Shown: positions 46,145-57,476, numbered from the stretch's first letter. The stretch: DNA of 64,000 bases from Chenopodium formosanum (GCA_024500155.1 CM044858.1:27980786-28044785); one strand, 5' to 3'. Made by a program: numbers and translations. Notes: a model not told the origin generated them from the letters alone.

Positions 46145-48001
46145 TCATCTTTGGAAGGCTCCTCCGTAGTCAGGGACGGACGTCTCATCTTTTGGCTTTT
46201 CAGCGCCATCGTCCGCCTCCTCTTCCTCATCACCCTCTACTTCCTCTTCATCCTCTCCGGACTTGGGGGAAGTGACCACTAGTTCTGGAGGAGGCTGGTC
46301 GGCCTTCTTTGCCTCTTCTCTGAGGCAAACGTACGCAAGGCTCTTTGCGAAGCACTCCTGGTAGTAGGCCGCCTCACCATAGGCCACAATTAGCTCAAAG
46401 GCATCAAAGAAGTGAGCCTTAAGCCGTTCTTCTGCATTGTGCTCAATGCGGATGACATCTTCAACGCTGGGCGGCCGAGGAGCTTTTAGCTTCTCAGTCA
46501 AGTCTGAGACGGACTTCTTCAAGGTTTCCACCTTGGCCCTCAGCGCGTCCGCTTCATCCAGAGCAGACTTAAGGTTGACCTGGGCCAAGGCCAACTCACT
46601 CTTCAGCACCTTAGAAGCCTCGAAGCCTAGCTTCCATTTCTCTCCCTCCAGGACGGTCGCGTCCCTTTCCATGCGCATGGCCTCCCTGGCCAAGCTCTCT
46701 TGTTCGAGAGCCTTGCCCAGCTTGACCAGGTCTTCAGTTTGCCGCGCCGCCTTGTTGGACAGCGCGGTGATCTGGGTCTCCAGATGGACCCTTTGAATTG
46801 CGGCCGTCCCGGTTACGACGTCCTCGGCCTTCCTCACCTCGAGCCAAGCTTGTTTCAGCCGCTCGTTCTCTTTGTCCTTCCATTCAAGGAAGGCGTTCAG
46901 GCGAAGGAAGAGCTGTGGACGGAAGAAAAAGAGTTAGCCAAATAAAGAGAAAAATATGCTAAGTATTGGGGAAAAAGAATATGATATAAAGAAGAAATAC
47001 CTCAGCGCTACAGTTGAGCATAGGGCCAAGGAAACCCTCGTTGATTCCCCATAGCTTGTCTCGCTGCACCTGGGGAACCGCGCGAACCATGGCCTCGCGC
47101 ATGGCCTTCCTGTCCGCGCCAGTAAGTGACTGGCCGGGCAGCCTCATTTGCATCTCCTCCGAGATATCTGCGAGCGACCGTACAAAAAGGTCAGCTAAAA
47201 TGTACAAGTGAAATAAACCAAGACATACAAGAAAAAAGAAATAACTAACCAGTTGAGAAACTCGGAGGAGAGAGATTGAAGGGAGGGGGCGGCGATGAAG
47301 CGTCCCCCTCATTTCCTAAACGGCCAGCAGTGTCACTGGCCGACTGACTGGCATTCACCCAATCAGATCTTTGAACTACCTCGACATGCGGAGTCAAGGT
47401 GGGGCCGGTCGTTTTTACAGGGGACGACTTACCCCATCGTCCGATTGGACGGACATATCATGGACCTGTTCAGCAACAGGATCCACGGACTTGGAGGCCC
47501 CGCTTTGTACCAGCCGGGGTTGTTCTCCTTTAGACTGCGTAGTAGCAATCTGCGACTTTGTCTTGGCCATGATTTTTTAAGGGGTCCTTGCAGCGACTGT
47601 CTTCCTCCTTTTGGATGCGTTCGCATCCGGAGTTGACGTGGCCAGCTGTTTCCTTCTCGCTCTTGGGGTGGGAGTGGCCTGTCAAAAACACAAGTGCAAT
47701 TGTTAGAAAGGGCATAAGACAAAGAGTTTGTCAGCGTCCGTGTGAAATTGAGAAGGAGCTCCCTTCCAATATGCCTGAACGAACGAGGAGATGCGTCCGC
47801 GCAAAGCGATGAAGTATGTTCCTCTCAATACAGCAAGGCGGACAATGAAAAAGAGAAAAGAAAGACGCAAAAATTTAACAAGTATATACCTCTTTGGCTT
47901 GCTCGTACATCTTTTGACGAGCCTTGTACAGAGCTAAGTCAATCTCGGACATCTCCATCTCACCCTTCTGCTCAGGGTCAAGCATAGCATAAGCCTCCGC
48001 T

Positions 48002-48045
<44 letters not shown>

Positions 48046-48993
48046 AGAAAGTGTTAGAATAATTTTCTAAGTAAAAACTTATGTGCGTACAAAGAATATA
48101 TCTAAGCGTCCACCTTGGGGCAAGTTCTGGTACAGGCCGTACGCAGACATAAAAGTAGAATCCTGGAGCCAACTGGATAAAGGAACCCAGTGGCGAGGAA
48201 CGCGTACAGTCTTGCTACCCTGCTTGACCCTATTAACATTGAAGTACTCAAGTTGGTATTCTTGGCTGGGGTGGACGGGCGGCTTGTCAGGTTTGTGATC
48301 CCCGCGTCCGAGCTGGATAGGCTCAGAATTGCACCTATTCATTTGCAAATTGAACTCCATGTCCTTAGTTTTTACGCGGTAGAAACGGTGCTTCCAGTCC
48401 CTCCATTTGCTGACACGGTCGAGCACCACCATGTAGTCTCTGGTTGAACTCAAGATAAGCCAACCGTCCGTGTCCTTCTCCAGCCGTGTTAGTGAGTGCA
48501 TCTCACAGAAAACGGCAAAGTCTGGCTTGAAGCCTTTGCAGATGCACATCACCAAATACCCAAAAACATTTAACCAACTGTTTGACGTCAGTTGGAAAAG
48601 AGCAATATCATACTCGTCCAGCAAGGTCCGGACGAAAGGGTGAAGGGGAAAGCGAAGGCCCACATCCAAGGCGGCCCTATACACGCAAAAGGCTCTTTTG
48701 CGCGGCCTCTCTTCCTCCAGGCGGCCACAGCACGTGACTTCCTAGGAGGTTGTATCTCAAATTCCCCCCCCCCCAAGATGGAGGGATGCCTTGAATTTTT
48801 CAAACATGTGATTCAGGTAGCTCAAGGTCGTGCTACCCACCGTACAGGCGTACGGGTCTCTAAAATTATCAATATTGGCGACGTCCTCTTCGGCCGACGC
48901 CTCACCATCGGCCGCCTCACCTTCGGCCTCTTTCTTAACTTCTTCTTCTTCCATTTGGTGAGAAGGAGCACTCCCAAACTCTGAAGACAGCAC
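46145..48993 (-). pseudogene. Antisense gene after pol: putative gypsy-type transposon domain (PF04195-like) plus coiled coil
   Basis: A multi-exon gene opposite to pol. An acidic N-terminal segment (48993-48757) precedes the domain FPLHPFVRTLLDEYDIALFQ, NSWLNVFGYLVMC and YMVVLDRVSKWRDWKHRF (48684-48079), like the 'putative gypsy type transposon' family. A Ser/Pro-rich linker follows (about 47570-47290, MAKTKSQIATTQSKG). Then come exon 47001-47167 (ADRKAMREAMVRAVPQVQRD) and exon 46145-46912, which is a long coiled coil (KLGKALEQESLAREAMRMER onward) with an acidic tail. GT-AG borders flank the last two exons. Frameshifts between 48590 and 48760 and a poly-A run at 48003-48043 (a T tract in the transcript) mark decay. 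Function is unknown; such proteins recur in plant retrotransposons. Confidence 0.65.
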
Positions 48994-50469
48994 CCTATCT
49001 AGGTCTGCTGCCTTGGCCGAGCTTCGACCTCTAGAGCTGAGTACGCCTATAGAAGAAGGGGCGTCCTCTTTGACTAAGGACGTTTGCCCTTGTCTTTGGC
49101 AGCGGCCGCCTCATTTCCCGAAGGAGGGGCACTGCGAATAGGCAGGGCGGACGGTTCTCTGATTGAGATTCCTGTCCTTGGCCTGTCTGCCCTGCCCTGT
49201 TGGAGCAGGGGTTGTGAGGAAGTCAGGACGGACTAACCAGCAGCGTCCGCCCCAGATGTGTTAGGATGGTCATTGCGAAGTATCAACTCGGCCTCATCCA
49301 TGACCGAACTGGCATATTGGGGGAACCTAAGTTCCGGGATTGGAGCAGACAAGGCACCTTGAGCTCTTTGGCGTTCCTCGAATGATGAAGTGACCTCCAC
49401 GGCCAAGTGTTGAGAGCCCGTGGGGTAGTTGTATGTGTGGTGGAGGCGGTCTCCACATTAGTGCTATTGGAATTGTACGGGTCATAAGGGACCTTAAGGT
49501 GAACCAGACTGCCGTCTGGGTTCCTGGCCACATGAAGCGCGTACGCATGGTTCTAGCCATATTCGCCTGTAGGGAGAGAAAAGAACAAGTGGGGGTGAGT
49601 ACGTACGCACTAGACATAGACTCATTCCAAGGAGGAGACCACTCTTCTCTGTCCACTCTAGACTCCTCAGTCCCAGGCGAATGGTCAGCCTCATGAGGAG
49701 AGTCGGACGAAGCCGAGTATGGATCCGGAATTGAAATAAAGAAAAAATACAAGTAAAAATTAAAGAAAGAAGTTGTAGGCGGCCTACCTTTGTACGTGTT
49801 GAAAACCTTGAAAATGTTCTTGGTGTTCTTGAAGATTGACCGGAAAACTCAAAAACCGTCCGGAAAACTCAAACTCACGGCGGCGCTCTTGAAGATTTAG
49901 GGGGAGGATAACTTTCTCTCTCTAGAATGCTCTGCCTTCTCTCTAGAAATCACAAAGATGTAAAGTGCCAAAATGAAATTTTATCCCCCATATTTATAGA
50001 ATGAATTTATGGGGGAAAAATGGTAAAACCATCTTTCCCGCCTACACATTCACACGTTAATTTTTCGAAGAAGTTACTCGAAAATGGGACGGGTGGCGTT
50101 AGGGTTCCGTCAGTTTAAGTGAAGATTGAAACGGAAAAGTAACGGCGCGTCTAAGATGGCTAAGTAACAAATTCAAGAGTTTACATCTCAAACACTTAGT
50201 CTCCAGAATTCTCAAAATGACCTAATTAAGAAATTGCGTCCGTCCAGCTCCCAGACGTTTAGTCCAAAGAAAGCTGTCAGACGGACGCAACCTGGCTGGA
50301 ATACCAGGGTGTACGCCCCCTTTGATGAAGGGATGATAGCCGTCCGTCTCCCCGCAGATTCCAATCGTCCGAAGCCGATGGTTTGAGAAAAGACCCAAGA
50401 TGCGGCAATTTCCACCTTAATTGATGGACGGACACAATCTGTCCGCCCCTTTTTGCAGTCCAGTCCCGA
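48994..50469. other. Upstream part of the antisense locus, no clear gene
   Basis: Overlapping minus-strand frames (49283-49752) are rich in Pro, Ser and His and may be first exons of the antisense gene, but no domain or start can be fixed. 49753-50469 is noncoding and holds many copies of the words ggacgg and gtccg. The promoter of the antisense gene is probably in this stretch. Confidence 0.4.
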
Positions 50470-50733
50470 GTATGTGGACGTCCAGGTGAGCAAGAAAACA
50501 AGCTCACTCCAGAGTATGAGGACGTCCAGTCCAGAGTATGCGGACGTCTAGGTGAGCAAGAAAATAAGCTCACTCCAGGGTATGTGGACGTCCAGATGAG
50601 CAAGAAAATAAGCTCACTCCAGGGTATGTGGACGTCCAGATGAGCAAGAAAATAAGCTCAGTCCAAAGTATGTGGACGTCCAAAGCAGATGGGAGTTAAA
50701 TCCAACCCAGTGTACGTGGACGTCCAGATAGAG
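50470..50733. repeat. 44-bp tandem array with GACGTC palindrome
   Basis: Copies of gtatgtggacgtccag begin at 50470, 50514, 50536, 50580, 50624, 50668 and 50712. All steps are 44 bases except one of 22, a half unit. Each holds ggacgtcc, an 8-bp palindrome with an ACGT core, and most share gagcaagaaaataagctca. The array lies 50 bases upstream of the 3' LTR. Confidence 0.9.
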
Positions 50734-50785
50734 GATCAGAGGAAGCGGCCAGTATGCGTACGAGCCACCCCCTCTGAGGGGCAAA

Positions 50786-51344
50786 TGTTTAGGGTAAAAT
50801 TACCCCAAGTACGTGGCCCAATCTCATAGCGACACGTGGCCCATTAAGAGGGCGACACGTGTCCCTATGAGAGGGCGACACATGTCCTCCTGATGGGGTG
50901 ACACGTGTCAGTTGCCCTAAGCAAATATCGGAACATCAGCAAGAGAAAAGACCTTTATTACATCAGGCCAAATCACGAGAAAATCCTTGAAAGCCGCAAA
51001 ACGGCGCCCCCTATGACACGTGGCGATCTCTGATTGCTCAGCCAATCATGTCACGGAATTCTAGGGTACAAACCCTAGAGGGGCACATGTTCCCACCCCT
51101 ATAAATACCCCAATCATTTATGATGGGAGGGGTGGATTGGGACATAACATAAAAAAAGAGAGCATTAAAGAGCTCCAACTTCTCTCTACTTTCTCCCTCT
51201 AAACTTTCCGTTTCCCGATCTCTAACTTGATCGTCGGAGGCGAATATTCCGATAAAGGAATATTCGTTGTTTTGCAGGTGTCCGAGTGTCGTTGTCAAAA
51301 GAGCGTGACCAGTATCCGAGGAGATCACAAAATACCCCGAAACA
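50786..51344 (+). repeat. 3' LTR of the plus copy
   Basis: 559 bases, beginning TGTTTAGGG and ending CCCGAAACA, so the ends are inverted to each other. A purine-rich gaggggcaaa precedes it. TATAAATA lies at 51100-51107, followed by a CT-rich leader. It matches the inverted LTR at 54983-55499. A five-unit 23-bp array with G-box cores lies at 50809-50923. The right flank is RNase H coding of the minus copy, so the plus copy sits inside it. Confidence 0.85.
50809..50923 (+). promoter_or_regulatory. 23-bp tandem G-box array in the LTR
   Basis: Core hexamers begin at 50810 (TACGTG), 50833 (CACGTG), 50856 (CACGTG), 50879 (CACATG) and 50902 (CACGTG), exactly 23 bases apart, mostly inside gcgacacgtg. 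CACGTG is the classic site of plant bZIP and bHLH factors. Binding here is inference. The array lies about 180-290 bases upstream of the LTR TATA box. Confidence 0.7.
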
Positions 51345-52140
51345 GTTGGGGTCTGGTGGCCGTCCCTTTCAACAAGGAGGACGACACTAAAGTAGTGGTC
51401 TGAAATGGCAAGATACATGTATAGCTTCTCATCCTTGAGTGGACTGACGAGCCAAGGCAATGTATGCATATGGCACTTAAGCTGTACGAAGGCTTCCTCG
51501 GCCTCTTCGGTCCACTCGAACATGACTTTCTTCTTGATAGTCTAAAAAACGTATCGGCACTTATCCCCTGATTTTAACAAAAATTAGCCGAGTGCAGCTA
51601 AACATCCAGTCAATCTTTGCACTTCTTTGATTGTCCTCGGTGACTTCATGTCCAAGAAAGCTTGAATTCTTTCAAGGTTGGCCTCAATTCCTCATTGATC
51701 GATTAAAAACCCGAAAAATTTGCCGGACTCAACACCAAAAACACACGTCTTTGGATTTCATTATCTTATGCCACCTGAGTTCGGTAAACGTTTCTCAAAG
51801 ATGTATGCTTCCATGTTCCAGCCGATCTGATCTCTAAAAACTATAATGACAAGTCTTTGAAAAGTAGCGGGGGCATTCTTGAGACTAATATGGCATGACT
51901 TTATAACAGTCCCAGCTCGGTCACAAACGTAGTTTTCTCTTGGTCTTCTTCCCACAATGGGATCTGATGGAATTTGGAGTATGCGTCCATAAAACACATA
52001 AGAGCGTGTCCGGCCGTGGAATCGACTAGTCGCTCAATCTTAGGCATAGGAAAGCTATCCTTCGGACATGCCTTGTTGAGATCAGTATAATCTATGCACA
52101 TTATCTAGTTTCCATTTGGCTTCTTAACAAGAACTACATT
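51345..52140 (-). pseudogene. RT and RNase H remnant, second family (minus copy)
   Basis: The minus strand shows MCIDYTDLNKACPKDSFPMP (52101 down), FMDAYSKFHQIPL and, after many lesions, FEWTEEAEEAFVQLKCHM (51520) and YLAISDHYFSVVLL. It ends at RDGHQTPT, cut by the LTR of the plus copy at 51344. The catalytic YVDD box is not recognisable between 51530 and 51900. The enzyme is dead. Its integrase tail is probably the minus-strand piece at 41914-43122, displaced by the plus copy. Confidence 0.75.
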
Positions 52141-53127
52141 GGCTACCCAATTTGGGTAGTAACATTACCGAATGAAACCAGCGTCCAGCAGCTTTCAAAC
52201 TTCGGCTGCGGTCGCCAGATTCCTTTCTGCCCCGTGATTCCGTTTCTTCTGTCCGACGGGCTTAATAAGTGGATTAACAGCTAGCTTCAAATGCAAATAT
52301 ATCTTTGAACGCTCTCACAAGCTTGACTAGGTCGTCCCCAAGCAGTCTCATAGCTATATTGCCTACTTTGCCTGTCCGATTAGGTTGATCAGGGTCCAGC
52401 ATTATATCATGATGATCGCCGGCCGGCCGGGGCCTTATCTCTTCTGGCCAGCCGACGGTAATTAACTGTTATGCATGCTCTTTCTTGGTCGCCTTTATCT
52501 TTTAGCCGGCTTGGTATGCTTGGAGTGACCATTCATCTGAGTTTGGCTCGGACAACTTTGCCCTTCCACGAATAGTCGGCTTTACAACCACTTGGTCACA
52601 TTCTTTTGCCATTTTCTAATTTCCTTGGATTAAGCCAATCTGTCCATCCGACCTCTCAAACTTCAATAACAACAGATGAGGCACAATGACCGCCTTGGCT
52701 GTAGTAAGAGTGGGGTGGCCGAGTATGACATTGTAGCCTGTAAGCTCTTTGATCACTAGGAAGCGGACAACTATGTCCCTTCCTGCCCCTTTTTGCCCAA
52801 TCCGGACAAGCAAATTAATCTGTCCAACGGGATAAATAATCGTCCAACCAAACCTAACCAGCGGGTGGGAGACATCCTTGAAAGCATCTTCGGGGAACTT
52901 TAGATTTTTCAAACAGGCCAGACTGATGATGTCGGACGAAATTCCCGTATTTATTAGTATCCGTGTGACTTTCAGATTGGCTATCTTCAGAATGATACTA
53001 TATGGTCATTGTGCAAGGCCTTGACCTCTCCTCGGTTGGCCTCACATATTGTTACCTCTAGGAAAGGCTCCACCTTAACCCCTTCAGCTTGCATTACTTT
53101 TCCTAAATTTCATGCGTCCTGCTTGAT
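52141..53127 (-). pseudogene. Protease region, second family (minus copy)
   Basis: A minus-strand frame (52912-52616) contains FGWTIIYPVGQINLLVRIG and ELTGYNVILGHPTL, the end of a gypsy aspartic protease (family: YN-LLGRP-L). The active-site DTG block should lie near 52920-53000, where a degraded SDIISLACL-type segment is seen. Between 52141 and 52615 is the protease-RT linker, without a clear frame. Confidence 0.65.
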
Positions 53128-54700
53128 TCACTTCATGGTAGGGCCACTTACGGCGAAGCTGCCTGATATGACAGCCACAAAACCAGAATCCGTGTTGTTC
53201 CCATCATCGTTTTCCATTACATTTTGCTTTTTCTTCTCAGACTTGTTGTTTGTCCGAGTGTATGTGAACTTTGACTTCATCACGTACGAATTAAGCATGT
53301 CGTTCTCGGCCAGTTTGTCTAGCAACCTCTTCAGATTTTTGCACTCATTTGTATCATGCCCCACGTCCTTGTGGTAGTGGCAATACTTGTTCTTGTTTCT
53401 GTATTGGGCCGAGCCTCTCAACGGTGTGGGCTTCTGAAATTCGAACTTGTCTTTGATCTCCATCAGAATCGAATATCAATCTTTGTTAAACTCATACTGG
53501 GGTTCGTACGTCTTAGGCTTCTTTGACTTGGTCTCTCGGAAGTCAGATACCCATACTTCCTTTCTTTTGTTCTTTCCTTCCTTCTTTTTCCCGACCGAGT
53601 CTTGGTGAGAAGGTTGTTTCTTCTCAGCCCCCTTGGCCGGTACTTCAGCTTTAGTGAGTGAACAGAAGTCCGCCGCCTCAATATAGGCCTCGGCTTCCCC
53701 AGAACGCCTGCGTATGTCCGAACCTTTTTCCGAACCAAGACAAATTTGAAGCCATTATGCCTTAGTCCCCGGAGAAATTCCAAATAGGCCATTTCATCCG
53801 GCAGATTATGAATTTGGGCTTTTTCTTGATTAAATCTCTGGACGTACGAACACAAACCTTCACTCTTCCCTTGAACAACTGTAGCCAAGTTAAGGCTGCT
53901 CTTCCTTGGCAGAATGTTGTAAGAAAAATTTCCGACGAACAGCATGCTTAGAGTGGTGAAACAGTTGATGCACCCGGCCGGTAAGCTGTTGAATTAGTCT
54001 TGCGCCACGCTCTTGAGGGTGGCCGCAAAGTACCTACACTAGGTGGCATCATCCACATACTGCAAATACATCAGATTTTGATACGAGGTGACATGCTCTT
54101 CGGGGTTGCCCGTACCATCATAGGCACCCACAAGCACACTCTTCACCTTCGCAGGGTGAGGAGAGTCAAGGATCTCTTGAGAAAACGGAGACGGCTTGTC
54201 TATAAGGTTTAACAAGCGCATCTGCCAATCTATGGGCTGTGGTTGAGTAGCTGGTCCGGCCAGGTAAGCAGCATGGTCGAACGGCTGGCCGTACTGGCCA
54301 TATTGTCCAAAGATAAGAGGGTTAGGTGACAGAAGAGTATTGAAATGGTTGAATTGTAACAAGTGGAACTGGAGTTTGAGTCCGATGAGCTTGACTTCTG
54401 CTAGTCCTGGCCGAGTTGGTATGCTTGGAGAAGGTATGGTTTGAGAAATCATCCGGCGTAGTCGATGTAGAGGCCGTGTCCAAATAAGCTATTTGTTCAC
54501 GCTGCTTGTGCCGAATGTAGTCTCTGGCATCCCTCCAACGCCGAGACAGCTTAGTAATCTCCTTCTGAGGTCATCTGGCCTACCCCTTGCCGACTGGGTT
54601 TTGTCAAGGAGCCGGGTCATATCTGCCCTCGACACTCTCGGTGAACGCTCGTGCCGGCGGTATGGGGTATATCCAGCGTCTTCGGCATTAGTCACCTTGC
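53128..54700 (-). pseudogene. gag, second family (minus copy), broken
   Basis: In order on the minus strand: an Arg-rich N-terminal part (54695-54489, RRHERSPRVSRADMTRLLD); a capsid-like frame 54452-54039 with GAYDGTGNPEEHVTSYQNLM; then 53945-53463 with SLNLATVVQGKSEGLCSYVQRFN and DEMAYLEFLRGLRHNGFKF; then 53463-53128 with the CX2HX4HX4C knuckle CHYHKDVGHDTNEC. Stops and frameshifts separate the pieces. This is the retrotransposon structural protein; the order is complete but no single frame remains. Confidence 0.8.
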
Positions 54701-54982
54701 TATGAGTTTTCTTTTGTTGGCCCTCCCCTTCTCTTTTGGGCGGTTGCCTAGAAAAAAGACAACCTCTTACTCTCCATCTCCTTTTGGAGCTTGTTCAAAG
54801 CGAGCAGGAACGAATCAACAGTAACTGGAGGATCCTCGACCTCCTGGAATGAAGCGGTCAAAGGATCACTAGAATGAATCGTTATGACTATATCTTCAAC
54901 ATGGACGTCCTAGCCCGGCCGGCGCCTGGTATCTATTTATCTATTGCCATAAGGAACGAGTATCCCCACAAACGGTACCAAA

Positions 54983-55499
54983 TATTTCGGGGTTTTTTGG
55001 AATCCCTTGGGATATTGGTCACGCTCTGCCGATAATGACTCGGACATCTGCAAAACCACGAATCTCTGGTAGTCGGAGATTCGCCTCCGACGATCAAGTT
55101 AGTGATCAAAAATAAATGTAGAGAGAGAAAGTGGAGAGAAGTTGGAGCTTTTAGTGCTCTATTGAATGTTATGTCACAATCCACCCCTCCCATCATCAAT
55201 GATTGGGGTATTTATAGGGGTGGGAATTTGTGCCCCTTGGGGTAAGTGGCCTAGGAATTAGTGCTCTGATTGGCTGCGCAATCAGGAGAAGGCACGTGTC
55301 CTTAGGGGGAACCGTTTTACGGCATTCTAGGATCTTGGGCCTCCTGATGTAAGGAGGCCTTTTGTCACTCTCTTAATTTCAGGTGCTCTCTTATTCTTAT
55401 TACGTGTCATCTTCCTACCCTGACACATGTCGCCTATTGATTGGGCCGCGTGTCACCACGGGATTGGACCACTTACTTGGGAAAATTTTACCCTAAACA
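54983..55499 (-). repeat. 5' LTR of the minus copy
   Basis: On the minus strand it begins TGTTTAGGGTAAAATTTTCC at 55499 and ends cccgaaata (CA mutated to TA) at 54983, followed by a primer-binding-like tttggtaccgtttgtgggg. TATAAATA lies at 55209-55216. The 23-bp array is present but its G-boxes are worn (gacacgcgg, gacatgtg, gacacgta). It matches 50786-51344 over most of its length. Confidence 0.82.
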
Positions 55500-56215
55500 G
55501 TAGTTGGGATTATTAGAAGTAAATCAAAAATAGTTCGGATTGTTAAAGTGTATTTTTCTTAAATTCTAAAACATAAATAAAATATTTTAGTCTTCATGTT
55601 TCTCTTATTTATGAAGCAGCTACTCCGACACTTCTGTTCATGTTAGGGAACTTCTGTTCTCTGGTGAAGCTTCTATTCCTTCAAAGGAAGTTCTCTTGTT
55701 AGGGAACTCTTCTCTTTTGAATTACTTTTGGATTACTTTGTCTTGTGCAATCTTTGCAAGACATCTCAATTGTCCTAGTCAAAGCTTCTGATCACATACT
55801 TAAACAATCAAGCACTAATTAGTAAGTAAATAATTTATGTTGAGTCATCATCAAAATTATAAGGGTCAACAAAATCGTTTCATAAATCCGTTTGTTAACC
55901 TGTTAGACACCATTACTCCTTCAAAAACCCTTACAAAGTTTTCCTTTTTTCCTTTATTATTGGCCGGACACTAATTACTCACACAAATAAATAATTTACA
56001 AGTAAATTCTCTCCAACAAATAACCATAATTGGAATAGAAATAATTAAAATTGCAATTGACACAATTGACAATATTGTGTTGTAAAAAATAATTATTTAG
56101 AATAGTATTAAATTGATTTCCATAAGTATTCAATAGAAATTAATACTTTATAATACTCGTAAATGAAGATATTGATATTTGAAATCGTACATCAACGAAT
56201 GCTCCTTGAGTACAC
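55500..56215. other. Intergenic, no gene recognised
   Basis: AT-rich. Short imperfect repeats of cttctgttc/gttagggaactt type occur near 55620-55720. No coding frame or terminal structure is seen. Confidence 0.5.
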
Positions 56216-56218
56216 TAA

Positions 56219-56325
56219 GGGTCTGTTCTGATTTACTGAAATGAGTTGAATTGAACTGAATAGAACAAAAATGAATTGTTTATGAGAGATGAAAATTAGG
56301 AACTGAACTGTGAAATTAAGCTAAA
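56219..56325. mobile_element. Tourist-like (CTGAA)-rich MITE, left part
   Basis: Starts gggtctgttctgatttactg after TAA (56216-56218), like the complete copies at 57159-57310 and 61681-61847. It is cut by a mini-Helitron at 56326. A ggccc-TAA at 57131-57138 could be its far end, displaced by the two mini-Helitrons, but only a few bases support this. Confidence 0.5.
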
Positions 56326-56778
56326 CTAGATTAAATCTCGTGTTATACACGGTTTTTACAAAATTTTATAATGAATTATAATGTTGAATCAAAAGCTATA
56401 AAAAAATTAAAAAAAAAGTTTGAATCTTAAGTTTTACCTAGAATTGATCGAGCCAGATGGAACACGAAAAAAAAATTAAAAGATAATAGAATAATATTTT
56501 AGATTTTATACAATAAAAGATATGGAAAATATGTGAATATTTTATTTAGGAGTTGAATCTCAATTATATGAGTTGGTAAACAGTTTTTTTAAAGAAGTGA
56601 ATCACAATTATATGAGTTGGTGAATATTTTTTTTAAGGAATGAATCATAATTATATAAAGAAATGATTTTTTTTTTTTTAGAAAGTGAATAAAAAAGAAA
56701 AAAAAAATTGGAGGGAAAAAACAACACCAGGAAGTGACATATGTCATTACTGGTGTCTATTTAGTATTATGTTATTGA
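56326..56778 (-). mobile_element. Mini-Helitron 2
   Basis: On the minus strand it starts TCAATAACATAATACTA after A (56779) and ends with the hairpin ccgtgt-at-aacacg, nine bases of spacer, CTAG, and T (56325). It sits exactly between A and T. A palindrome (acaccagg...ctggtgt, 56724-56756) lies 22 bases from the 5' end. 453 bases, noncoding. Confidence 0.7.
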
Positions 56779-56788
56779 TGATTTAATA

Positions 56789-57128
56789 CTATCTTAGGCC
56801 CCGTGTCATGCACGGTAACCCTTTTTTTTTTTTTGTAAATAGTAATTCTTTAATATCAATAATATGAATCAATTTTATTATTACTACTTTTTATAGTAAA
56901 ATCTAATACTACGAAAAATTATGAACACGAAATAATATTTTCGATAGATGTATATGGAAGAATTATGAACACGAAAAACAAATAAATTTGTCATATATAT
57001 TATATAAAAGATTTAGAATGAAAATTATTATCGTTGTATCAAATATTTTAAAAAAATGGAGGGAAAAAAATAGTACCAGGATATGACACGTGTCACTCCT
57101 GGTGTCTGTATTAGTATTAAGTTATTGA
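56789..57128 (-). mobile_element. Mini-Helitron 3
   Basis: It shares the 5' start TCAATAACTTAATACTA (after A at 57129) and the 5' palindrome (57074-57105) with mini-Helitron 2. At the 3' end, the hairpin ccgtgcatgacacgg and a nine-base spacer precede ATAG, then T. It lies ten bases from mini-Helitron 2 in the same orientation. 340 bases, noncoding. Confidence 0.65.
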
Positions 57129-57158
57129 TAGGCCCTAAGGCAATACAATATAAACTTA

Positions 57159-57310
57159 GGGCCTGTTCTCATTGACTGAACTGAACTGAACTGAATTGAA
57201 TATTTTATAAGAGAAGGAAATTATGAACTGAACTGAACTGAACTGAACTGAACTGAATTGAGCTGAACTGAACTCAACTGAACTGAACTTCAACGTAAGA
57301 GAACAGGCCC
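57159..57310. mobile_element. Tourist-like MITE, (CTGAA)-rich
   Basis: Ends gggcctgttctc and gagaacaggccc are perfect inverses, flanked by TTA on both sides (57156-57158, 57311-57313). This 3-bp duplication fits PIF/Harbinger. The interior is mostly repeats of ctgaa. Confidence 0.85.
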
Positions 57311-57476
57311 TTAATACGAGTATTATTAATATTTGTGTTTTACTCCCTCCTTTTTTTATATACTTGCTCCACTTTCCTTTTCCAGCCGCTTTTAAATACT
57401 TGCTCCATTTTCTTATTTGGAATTTTTATACAATATTCAATTCATTTTTCTCTCCTAGTGGACCCAACATAAATTA

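Noticed and set aside
50470..50733. CRISPR-like array
   Set aside because: Period 44 with near-identical units and no unique spacers, in a plant retrotransposon.
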